Positions 1-10,700 of a DNA stretch of 64,000 nt are shown piece after piece. Under the pieces are notes generated by a model. That model was given only the letters and a program-made list of their open reading frames with translations, made no database searches and had not been told where the DNA came from. The DNA lies in contig OX459103.1 in assembly GCA_949775045.1 (NCBI GenBank), positions 10,856,605 through 10,920,604 on the forward strand, in the 5' to 3' direction. Positions within the stretch are counted from its first letter, which is position 1. Every line of letters begins with the position of its first letter. Source of the DNA: Metridium senile. Its lineage: Eukaryota > Cnidaria > Anthozoa > Actiniaria > Metridiidae. Position numbers and translations under genes: made by a program.

Positions 1-3000
1 TACCTTTGCCAGTGTTATTCTTTCCTGCATGACACACAGCTACAGGTTTTCCAACAAGATCTGGACGACATCTCAGCCCAACAGATACAAAGAAGCAGTC
101 CATATCAACATGCATAATAACCCTACCGTGGTACCCTGGGGCAGGGTATTTGTGAGGTACCACACCTTCATTAACCCTTGTCTTAATCAATTCACTTGAA
201 AACTGCTTTAGTTCAGCACCCCACGTTGACAAATAGTGCAGTCGAGAGTTGCTATAGAACTCATTGACAAATTTAGCGTCACCTGCCTTTACAGGTTTGT
301 GATTGGCTGTTTTGTCTTGTATAGGTGATTCTTTCCTTTGATTAGCTGTATCATTACCATCATCACTATCTGTTGTATTATGGGATGAGATATTCCTATT
401 TACTGTCATTTTATTGGACAGTGATGATTGGTCAGTTTGATTGACTGACTTGTCACTTATAGGTGATTCTTTCATTTGATTGGCTGTATTATTACCATCA
501 TCACCTTCTGTTGTATTATGTAATGTGATATTCTTACTCATTGTCATTCTATTGGACACTGATGATTGGTCAATTTGATTGGCTAATTTGTCAATTGCAG
601 ACATTCTTGTTTTCTGATCAGCTCTATTAGTATCATCACCACTATTATTTTCTGTTCTATTATGCAGAGAGTCCTTCTCTTGCACAGATGTTATTTTACT
701 GTCTGATTGCTCATGTTCATTGACACTCATGTCAGTTGTAGATACTTCATTTCCATGCATAGCCATATCAATATCATGAATATTTCTTTTACTTTGGCCA
801 TGAAGTCTCTCATTGCTTTGAACACATGACATTTTACTTGCCAATATTAACTGTTCAATTCCATCACTGTGAAGTTGTAATCCACTCCTTTTGTTCTCTG
901 CAGAATAATGAAGTCTTTCTTTACTATTTTGAACTGCTGTTCTCTCAGTTAATGATTGTTCCATTTGATCTTTTACTTTATTGCTAAGATCCAATATCTT
1001 ATATTTCTCGTCATTTGCTGACACAATTACTAATGATGATGGTGCTTCCAATTGTCTAGATGATTTTTTATTATCTATGTTATCACTGTCAGATATTTTA
1101 TCCTTTGGGAGATTGTACATCTCATCATTACTTGGAAAAATATCTGATGTAGAGACTTCAAATGTTCTTGATAAATTATCATCCTTGTTATCATAACAAG
1201 CCTTGGTGTCAGATGGTGTTGTATCAGTATGGTCATATTTGTAAGATTTATTCGTCGACCATGAAGAGTTGCTGCTCTGTTTTGCTGTAATTGAGTTACT
1301 ATCAGGTATTTTACCAAAGTTCAGTTGTTTTTGTCTAGCTTGTCTGCCATCGTATAGTAAATAAGACTCTATTGGAAGCAGATGACTCTGTTCTATGCTG
1401 TCTAGAATCCATTGAGGACGTACTATCTTTTTGTCCCTATCATATTAACAACAACAACAAATTATCACTAGTTTTAACTCTTTGGTATATCTATGACTCA
1501 TGGGCCAAATAGTCCAATACCCAAAAGTGGTAGTACTGGCTTTGTAGCACAATGTGAGAGTGCTTAATAAATCGTTAAGCCTTTTGTATTATTTGTTTTC
1601 TCGTAATATGACTGACTTGTCAGCAAATGTAAGAATTATAACACTCAAATCAAAATAAACAATGCAAAGCATGCTGGTAAGTAACTGTGGATCTATAACA
1701 AGCCCTTAAATAACAGAATCCTTATCAACGAATGTGAAATAACTCCACAATAAATAGACACAACTAAAACCTTTGAGCCCCGGGTAGGAAACAAACCCAC
1801 CACCTTCCGATGATCAAAACAGATACTCTATCAAAGTTATTAATGACACCATCAGTCTTTCTCAAGACTACACCACCCCGGACGATCATGCCTCATCTAC
1901 ATTTTATTTAATGTCATTGAATAACTGATGGATTTCAGTATATGTCATGTCACTGATGGATTTCAGTTTATAGTCACACTCAACCATTGGATAATTATTA
2001 TATAAGTTTCCAGTGGTAGTGCATCTGTCTGGATAATTGGAAGGTTGTGACATGGGTCTGTTTCCCACCTGAGGCTCAAAATTTTCCACGGTTACAGTAA
2101 TCATAAGTAGTGTCTATTTATTAATTATAGTGGGGTTATTTTATATTTCAAGCTGCATTTATCTGTACTATTACTGCAGTTTTCGACTTTCCGCGAACTC
2201 AGACATTTCAACGGCTTGTTGTGAAACACGTTTTTAGCTGCCGTCAATCAAAACTAATTAGTCGGTACCTATTAAATCCTTGATTGACGGCAGCTAAAAA
2301 CGTATTTCACAACAAGCTGTTGGAATGTTAGGCTCAGATTTCAGCCGTTGGGGTTCCGTGCGCCCGCGATACTCTCCCCCGTAACGGCTGGGCGCATCGG
2401 CTTCGAAACGTGTCGCGCATGTCCGTGACGTAATTATGCTAATAGCATAAAAAACGGAAACGGAAATAAAATTTGTTGAAATGTAAGCTAATGTAAATAA
2501 ACTTTCCAACGGCCTGATTGTCAAAAGGTCTTTTATTAAAATTTGCAAATGATTCGAATTCAATTCGAAACAACTCTTAGCAAAACCTGCATATCATTTA
2601 GCAATTCCATCGGGTATGTTATTTGTCAAAAGAACGATCGAGATAAATCAGCGCAAAAGCTATTTCAGTGGTAAACGTTTTGTTTATTCCAAGTATATAG
2701 TCCGTTTTTATAGGATTTTAAGAATAATCAAACAATAAAGAAGTAAAATTACAGCTAGAGTCGTTTCGATACACATTGTTGACTCGTTAAGAGAGCCGCT
2801 TGAGTATATGTTACAACCGCGCATAATAAACCAGTTTTAATTTTGAAAGTAAACATTTTGGATTTAAATGTAGTTATTCTAAGAATATAGCTGTGTATTT
2901 TAGAGAAAAAAAATCAAGTAATAAAGACGATAATTACGAGTTTCGATACAAATGACAGCTTACAATCACCGCCGTAATTTAAAATGAAAACTTCGTAGTT

Positions 3001-5326
3001 GTTTAGCATATTACTCATTCGCCATCCTCTTCTTGGCCTATCAAGGCAGTCTTAATGTCTTTGGATGTTAAGAAGTTCTCTTGGTCTCTCATGAGAGAAA
3101 CCAAAGGTAAAATAACCAAAACAATGGAACCTTACAAGCGGCGCTGTTTGGAAAATCAATGATTTTCCTGAGCCAGTCGGTAGATAAACAAAAACATCTT
3201 TGCCTTTTACTTATTCCTTCGTTGAATATCCTTAGATTTCTCGAAACCAAACGATTTCAAAGCATTTGAACAAGCACTTTCGAAGTCACTCTTATCCGCC
3301 ATTATGTTCACGATGAATTTTAATTTATTAATATTATGCCCCTCGATTTTCGAGGGGCAAATCGCTGATTGGCTGAGAAAAACAATGCCAAGCCGATGCG
3401 CCCAGCCGTTAGTGGGGAGAGTATCGCGGGCGCACGAAACCCCAACGGCTGAAATCTGAGCCTATTGGAATATCTGAGTTTGAACAACTGGATGATTAGT
3501 AGAATTTGTTTACCTTATTTCAATGATCTTGCTGTCTGGTAGATTTGTAGCAACAATGTGAGTAACAGATGACCGTGAGTAATACTGTTGAAATTTACCT
3601 CCATGACTACATACAAGACTCCTTAGTTCATCTGACGGGGGATCTACAAAACATGGTAAACAAATAACAATGACCAATTATACAATAAGTTATAACAAAA
3701 ACAATTCTTGAAATGAATATATGAAAAACACTATACCAAGCTAGTATGTTCAAAAAATTGTCCTAGTCCAAGTTAAAACAATTATTGTTAATACATTTAG
3801 GTGCTGACCATTTGAGTTAAAATTCCCCCCCCCCCCCCCCCCCCCCCCCCCAAAAAGGGAAAAAAAGAATAAATTTGTGAAATATCAAATGCCAATGCCA
3901 TGATATAATGATGATGCTGGAATAGTAGTGATGATAGCGTTGATGATGATAATGATGGTGTTCATAGAGCTTACTTGTGTATCCATTGATGAATATTGAC
4001 ACTCCTTTAAAGATATCTTTATCCCTGGACACAAATAAAGAAAAAAATACATTAAATATATTAATTAATAAAATTAATGAGTAATTAATGAGAATTTTAC
4101 TTAATAATTAAAGAAATCACGTCCCTGATGAGATATAGATTTTGTTCAGATTTGCATAAGTTTCAACTTGAACTTTCTCGGACAGATTTACTTTTATCTT
4201 GACAATTTTAGTAAAATATGAAAGAACTAACTTTGGACTAAGTATACACCTATTTCAAAAAACGTTGTCAGAAGGAGATCTGAATCTGAGACCAAAATGA
4301 ATTCTGGGGTACGGCAGTTTTTTTTCATTAAAAATTTGTTTGCATGCCCACTTTCTGGCGATGGTAAATATAAATCTGAAGGTGCTAAGCGCAAAAAAAA
4401 ACAGGACCAATTCATTTCGGTCTCAGATTGCAGATTGCAAATCTCCTTCTGACAACTTTCTTTGAAATAGGTGTGTAATATTAGTGTCCGATCTGTATGT
4501 GGTATACAGTGTCTCATCTTCAAGTCGCAGTTGTGTATGCAGATCGGTCGCTCATATTGTATACATTACCTAAAGGTAATGCTGTAGTACATGATAGGAA
4601 CTCAGAGATTGCATCAAGAAACAAAAAATGGTCACAGGGAGTGGAGGGTCAAGCTTTACCTGTCTGCAGGCTTGACGGCAAATTGTTCATCTAATTTTCT
4701 GGTTTTTGCACTCATATAATCTCCCTGTAGATGAAAAATCATTACACATGAACTTAATGCATTTTTGCACCATCTTAATTTATTAATTATTAAATTTATT
4801 TCCTTACAAGTAAATACAAAGAAATGTGCTTGAAAAGGAAAAACATGGGAAATAAAAAGGAAAATGCATGGGAATGAAGAAAGGAAAGGAGTGGGAATGG
4901 GCGGAAATATAAAAAAACGAGAAATAATAAGCGTTTAGAAAAACGTTATTGATGACCATTGATTCGTATAGAAAAACGTAAGCTTATATAAATGCAAAAG
5001 ATGCAATAAAGTGACACATGAAAAGTGATCTCTTCTTTCATAAATCTAGTTTTGTAAAAGCCAATGAATAAAAGTATGCAAATATACTGAAAGTATACAC
5101 AACCTGGGCAAATTATTTGAGAGTAGCGCGCGCTGCAAGAAACTGCATAAACTTCGCATTTCCTCTGTTCACTGTAGAGAATAACCATATCTATGTATTC
5201 CTTTCTACTATCAATCATGTAGTCATATTATATATTTATATTTTTCATTGAATTACAAGAGATATTTACAAATTTCACTCAACTTACATGACTTTTCCAA
5301 TCTTGTTGTCGTTTCTTAGACGCCAT
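1..5326 (-). CDS. REV1: REV1 DNA repair protein (dCMP transferase), 5' part, runs off the left edge
   Basis: REV1 is a Y-family polymerase that inserts dCMP opposite lesions and scaffolds translesion synthesis in the nucleus. Exons read on the minus strand: 5288-5326 (MASKKRQQDWKSH), 4660-4724 (GDYMSAKTRKLDEQF), 3975-4024 (KDIFKGVSIFINGYT), 3514-3643 (HGGKFQQYYSRSSVTHIVAT) and 1436 down to about 1. Every junction has GT/AG ends and the reading phases join without a break. Exons 2 to 5 build one BRCT domain ending near IVRPQWILDSI. The long fifth exon is a Ser/Asn/Asp-rich linker, then NEFYSNSRLHYLSTW and the start of the polymerase palm, HVDMDCFFVSV, whose first Asp (about residue 539) is a metal ligand. 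About 573 residues lie in the window; palm, fingers, PAD and C-terminal partner domains are outside. The last bases read AAAG then GTA, so a donor may sit exactly at the edge. The linker contains an in-frame duplication (see 305-580). I am very sure of the family. Confidence 0.95.
305..580 (-). repeat. 138-bp in-frame tandem duplication in the REV1 linker
   Basis: Two adjacent 138-bp units (443-580 and 305-442) code for two 46-residue versions of one linker segment. Both contain NQxDQSSxSN, HNTT and KESPI in the same order, and they differ by scattered substitutions. The length is a multiple of three, so the frame survives. It lies between the BRCT and polymerase domains, a region that is poorly conserved in the family. 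Confidence 0.85.
1738..2140. repeat. Degenerate inverted-repeat element in REV1 intron
   Basis: A stretch near 1738-1800 (AATAAATAGACACAACTA, then TTTGAGCC and GGAAACA) recurs inverted near 2047-2140 with substitutions. It looks like an old transposon with terminal inverted repeats. Between the arms I see no gene. Confidence 0.45.
2196..3480. mobile_element. Fold-back element split by a later insertion
   Basis: The left arm (about 2196-2262, containing AACTCAGACATTTCAACGG and GCTGCCGTCAATCAAAAC) is answered by an inverted right arm at about 2280-2328. That arm stops in mid-repeat and resumes at 3474 (CTGAGTT) after the 1136-bp element at 2329-3464. Removing that element restores an almost perfect palindrome. 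I see no coding capacity and no clear target-site duplication of its own. Confidence 0.7.
2329..3464. mobile_element. 1136-bp non-autonomous transposon, 9-bp target-site duplication
   Basis: Its ends are inverted repeats of about 75 bp: TAGGCTCAGATTTCAGCCG at the left and the inverse ending CTGAAATCTGAGCCTA at the right. TTGGAATGT (2320-2328) and TTGGAATAT (3465-3473) flank it, a 9-bp duplication with one mismatch. A 9-bp duplication is the mark of Mutator-like elements; family assignment is inference. No open reading frame of note lies inside. It interrupts an older fold-back element within a REV1 intron. Confidence 0.8.
3823..3852. repeat. Poly-C tract
   Basis: An uninterrupted C run of nearly 30 bases in the REV1 intron, just downstream of the exon at 3975-4024. 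Its length is likely polymorphic. Apart from introns and the elements listed here, 3644-3974 shows nothing coding. Confidence 0.9.
4246..4474. mobile_element. Palindromic miniature element, ACACCTATTTC family
   Basis: The left end reads ACACCTATTTCAAAAAACG then TTGTC; the right end is the inverse ending GAAATAGGTGT. Shared inner arms (CTGAGACC with CAAAATGAATT, and AATTCATTTCGGTCTCAG) surround an AT-rich centre. The same termini occur at 10.4, 20.1, 20.4, 21.0 and 21.7 kb. It sits in the REV1 intron between exons 2 and 3 and is non-coding. Confidence 0.75.
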
Positions 5327-5513
5327 CTTGAATATGCGCCAGCGATATGGTGAAAGCGGGTGGATGTCATCAAGCATGCGCATTTTCTCTGATGTATCAT
5401 TACCATGGAAACAACAAAGTCGATATTTTTTGGACTTTTCGATGTCAACATCTCGTTCAAGACTTCAAAGAGTTTTGAGCTGAAAAGACGATAAATATAC
5501 CTGTATTTAAGCA
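5327..5513. promoter_or_regulatory. Divergent (bidirectional) promoter of REV1 and LRRC23
   Basis: The REV1 start codon (5326, minus) and the LRRC23 start codon (5514, plus) are only 187 bp apart and head to head, so both transcripts must start within or beside this gap. The interval is less AT-rich than its surroundings and holds GC-containing boxes such as GCATGCGCATTTTC. An X-box-like element lies at 5399-5412. Confidence 0.75.
5399..5412. promoter_or_regulatory. Candidate RFX X-box
   Basis: ATTACCATGGAAAC fits the X-box consensus RYYNYY-N(1-3)-RRNRAC at every fixed position, with a 2-bp spacer. It is about 100 bp upstream of the LRRC23 start codon. RFX factors bind X-boxes in promoters of ciliary genes, and LRRC23 is a radial-spoke protein, so the site fits its neighbour's function. 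The motif is short and degenerate, so chance occurrence is possible. Confidence 0.55.
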
Positions 5514-7681
5514 ATGTCGGACTTTGAAGACGAAGAAGGAGTCGATGAGCCTGAGTTAGAAGATGACAACGAAGAAGAAGAGCTAGATGAAGAGGTACAA
5601 AAGCAGTTTTTACTTCAACTATCAACAGTTGGAACTTGAGGAATATCGATCTAACTGCTCATACATGTATAAAACGTGAACTTTAACGCTTTATAAAGCT
5701 TACATGGCTTTCATCTTATAAACAAATAAGTTTCTGTTCGTCGTTTGATATTTATATAGAGTAGAAAATATACAAAAAGCTAAAACTCTACTTGCAGGAA
5801 AACAAAACTTCGCCAAACCAATGAAATAAATGTAACTTATATAACTTTTTTTCTTATCATTCTACTATATATTTATCCATTTATTCGTATATTTGTAGCT
5901 TTTCTCGTCTATTTGTTTGTTATTTTAGGGAGTTTTTAGGGATAACCTCTTAACTTCCTTTCTAGATGCCCTTTTTTTAGTTATTTTTGTAGTGTTTCGC
6001 CTGCTCTATTCAGCTTTTATATTTTGTATATGTATCTATTTAGTTGCATCTGGAATAAATCTTTATTGTATTGTATTGTATAAATATAATGTATGCATAC
6101 CTTGAATTTTAGAAACTTTCAAATACTCTTTACCTGCTAATATATGGTGTATTTGTTTGTTATTGCTGTAGAAAACCCCTGAGAAACCACTGACAGAAGA
6201 GATGTTAGCAGAGAGTTTATCACTGCTGTGTAAGACTGGCAATGGACTGGCTCATGCATATGTTAGACTTGACATCCATGACAAGTAAGCAGTTGGTTTT
6301 CTTTGATTTAAATTAGGATTGGCATTACTTGATCAAATGGACCAATTTCTATAGCTTGCTAGTAGGTTAATTAACTTGAGTGGCATTGTGTTTTATCAAA
6401 AGACTTCAAATAGTGCCCTTCAGAGTTCCCTGCGTCATCTTGAATGGTAGCTGGGCCTTTGCATTTAAGTGAGACATTGAGCTTGCAATGATTAAGACAC
6501 CTGAGTAATTGTACCGAGAGGTGTTAAAAGGTGTCTATCATTGCAAACTTGTTGTGCTTTGATGCAAAGGCCTGGCTACCTTTTAAGATGGTGGAGGGAA
6601 CTATTGGGGGGACTATTGTTATCATGATAAGTCAATAAGTAAGATATGCTAATTATTCATTATTGATCAAATTTAAATTGTGATCAAACAATTATATGAA
6701 TCTTATAAGCATTTTACCAAATCATATGTCAATCAAGGGTCTTTTGTCTTATTTTGATGTCCACAGGGACCTAACGGATATCAGTGTTCTTAACTGTTTT
6801 ATTCATCTCCGCTATGTGGTGAGTATTGTATCTACATTAATTTACAGGATGAATAACTTTATGGAAAGTACTGTGGAAGATTACCCTATTACCCTATAAT
6901 CCATTGCACGGTCAATGCGAAGGCACACATTCATTCATTTGTGTACTTGCTACAATTATTTCAGCATAATATTCTTTAGCGTGTCCTAAAAATGTATTGC
7001 TTCAGTGATTTTCACCCATACTCCCGCTTGGGCTTGTCGCAGAGCCGGTTGGCGACAATGCTTTTTTCAAATGACTGTATACACCATATAATTGAATCAG
7101 TCCACCCATTTCTAAATGCTTTTTTTTTTCCACAGGATTTAACTGGCAACCAACTACGGGATATCTCATCAATTAACTCTCTCACTCACTTACTTACTCT
7201 GAAATGTGATCGTAACATCCTTCATTCTGCTAAACTAGATGAGGTATGCTCTTTCTAGGCCCTGGGGCACTTGTTACACAAGCTCATAAAATAATTAATA
7301 TGTACATGTTGTATATTATATAATTGACTTTTTTGCCAGGAAATATTTTCAACCCTAAATTGAATGCAGATTACCCCTACCACTTGGACAAAGGGAGTCC
7401 CCTTTCCACCCTCCCTCCCTCTCTTATTTTATGCGCTTGTGTAACAAGTGCCTCTTATATTCACAGCTAACATTGTTGTATTGTTAATATAAGGCCTACT
7501 TCAAACTTTGCATCTCACAAGTGCAGAATAAAATGCAAATGAACTCAAACATTAGGTTTATTCACATTAGAGATGAATTGTGAGTTGTGACATTTTATGG
7601 TAACAAAGTGCAGCTAATATGCTATAAGAAAATCAACATGCTCTTCCTTTTATGCTCTATTATAAGTAGAAATATGATGAG

Positions 7682-7712
<31 letters not shown>

Positions 7713-7727
7713 GATAATAATAATAAT

Positions 7728-7766
<39 letters not shown>

Positions 7767-10700
7767 AATAATAATGTGATTATATACAGTAGCACATATA
7801 CAATCCTGATCTATGCACTTTTGCTTTAAAAAGTTTTTGCTTCAATTCACAGCTTCCATATCTGCAGAAAGCAAGTTTTGCTCACAATAAGGTAATGGAT
7901 ACTGAAGGAATTAGCCATCCACTGTTGGAGCACCTTAACCTATCATGTAAGTATTATTGAATAAGTAACTAAACAAAGTATTATAGAGGTGGCCTGGTGC
8001 AAGTCAAGTCCTGCAAAGGCATGTGGGATTGTTACAATTAAAGCAAAATGGTGTCATTGTTTTTTATCCCAAATCCCTAATTGCAGGACTTAAGATAACT
8101 TGTTAAAACTTAACCACCCATTCAACTAGACCATCTACTTAGATATAATTTGTCCATTTTATTTTTTATAGTCAATGAGATAATAGAGGTCACCACCCAT
8201 TCCACTAGACCATAGATATAATTTGTCCATTTTATTTTTTATAGTCAATGAGATAATAGAGGTGACCACTCATTCCACTTGACTATAGATATAATTTTAC
8301 AAGTCTATTTTATTTTTCATACTAGTCAATGAGATAATAGAGGTGACCACCCATGCCACTTGACCATAGATATCATTTTGTTCATTTTATTTTTTATAGT
8401 CAATGAGATAATAGAGGTGACATGCACCCATGCCACTTGCTTGACCATAGATATAATTTTGTCCATTATATTTTTCATAGTCAATGAGATAATAGAGGTG
8501 ACCACCCATGCCACTAGACCATAGATATAATATTGTCCATTTTATTTTTCATAGTCAATGAGATAATAGAGGTGACCACCCATGCCACTAGACCATAGAT
8601 ATAATATTGTTCATTTTATTTTTCATAGTCAATGAGATAATAGAGGTGACCACCCATGCCACTAGACCATAGATATAATATTGTTCATTTTATTTTTCAT
8701 AGTCAATGAGATAATAGAGGTGACCACCCATATGCATGCCACTTGACCATAGATATAATTTCGTCCATTTTATTTTTCATAGTCAATGAGATAATAGAGG
8801 TGACCACCCATGCCACTTGACCATAGATATAATTTTGTTCATTTTATTTTTTATAGTCAATGAGATAATAGAGGTACCCATATGCATGCCACTTGACCAT
8901 AGATATCATTTTGTTCATTTTATTTTTTATAGTCAATGAGATAATAGAGGTGAGTGGTCTAGATGCTGTCAAGTTAGAAAGACTATCAATACTTGAAATA
9001 AGAGGGAATAAACTGTGGAACACCAATGGTCTAAACATCACCAACCTGAAAGAACTCTACTTGGTAATAAATCTCATTCATATAATTATAACATAGATAT
9101 ATTACATATTATTCTGATTGGAAAACAGTGTTTTGTGGGAGGGGGAGGCGCATTCGGATCCAAGCTGAGAGAGGAGGTGGGATATCACTCTCTTGTTACT
9201 ATGAAATTCACTAGAGTGGTTAAATGTACATTGAAAATTTGGCCTTGGGGGTGTGTCTTTTTGTACCACATGACCAATTTTGAGCAAAATGATTGGCCAG
9301 ACGCGATCACATGGTACAAAAAAAATTGGTCACATGGACGGAATTTTGGGGGCATGATTACCAGTCTACTGATTTTCATAGTATGGTGTGAACTGTAATC
9401 ACAAAGTATACAATCAAATCATGCCCCGATTTATTCATTGTATATTCTGAATATAAAATGTTTGTGTGAGGGGGGAATGTGTGGATCCAAGCTGATTAAT
9501 TTAGAGGGGGTACGATGACTCTCTTGCCACGGTGGTAACTTCTTTGATGTCACAGATACACATAACTCAAGACTACCAAATATTTTATCGCCAAAGCTCA
9601 CATTATGGAATGAATAAAAATACGTTAAACACACACTAAACTGGCTAAAAACACTTTGCAGACATGAAATGGCAAAACTTAAACAAAATATTTATTACAA
9701 TACTTTACAAGTTGATTTTAATTTCCCGTTCTGTTGTGACGTCATAGAAATGGTCCAATACACCTTTAGATGGACCGCACGTCAACCAATCAGAATTTGA
9801 TAAATATTTACAGTAAATAGTCTACAAAGAAATAGTATTTTGTGTTTCAATTTTTGGTATGTCAGTCTGAGGGATCACACTCTCAAGTAGTTTTAATCAA
9901 TATTACCATTGCATATAAAACCAACCATTTCCAGGACAATCTTGAATATTATACTTTAAGAATGCCTTGTTAGTGGGTGGTTTTACATGTATTATGTGTA
10001 TAACAGGGAGCTAATCACATCAAAGCTATTGAGGGACTTGATCGTCTGGAACATCTAACAAAGCTGCATCTTAGAGACAACCAGATAGAAAAACTAGATG
10101 GGTTCTCAGAGAACATGAAGAATCTACAATACCTGAATATGAGGTAAAATATACTATTGTATATACACCCAGGGGGGTGGTACATTCTTTGTTCAAGTGG
10201 TAGGAGTGATCAGCGTACCTTATAGGGTTAAAATATTTCCTGTGAGTACCTTTTAGGGTCTTTGTAGGTTCTGGCTCAAAAATCAGTTACATAACACGAT
10301 TCCATACCTGTAAGGGTCATTTTTACTCTGCTTTATTTTTATCTGTGCATACCTTTTAGGGGTTGTTTTCAAAAACCTCCGCCAATCACCCCTACCACTT
10401 GGGATATACACTTATTTCAAAAGTCGTTGTTGTCGCTAGAGCAACAAGCATGAAGCCATGACCCAAATGAATGCTGGTTTTGTTCTAGTAATACATTGAA
10501 ATAACACTTGTTATCAACAAAATTGATTGTAATACAATAACAAGCATGTTAAATGATATGTCATACAATTTGTTATTAGTTCAATTAAGTTCTATAGAAA
10601 ACATGTCTGGTTTAAATACATTGTCAGCACAAAGCCAGCATTCATTTCCGTTTTGATGTGTGTTGGCAATAATTGAGATACATAGCCATTGAGACTAACC

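Noticed and set aside
1075..1317. Minus-strand open frame within the REV1 linker exon
   Set aside because: It is a different frame from the one joining the BRCT exons to the polymerase domain; a shadow of REV1.
3833..4032. Glycine-tailed open frame at REV1 exon 3
   Set aside because: Only the first 17 or so codons are the real exon; the rest is intron and poly-C.
7587..7829. Asparagine-rich open frame
   Set aside because: It is the (AAT)n/(AAC)n microsatellite inside an LRRC23 intron.
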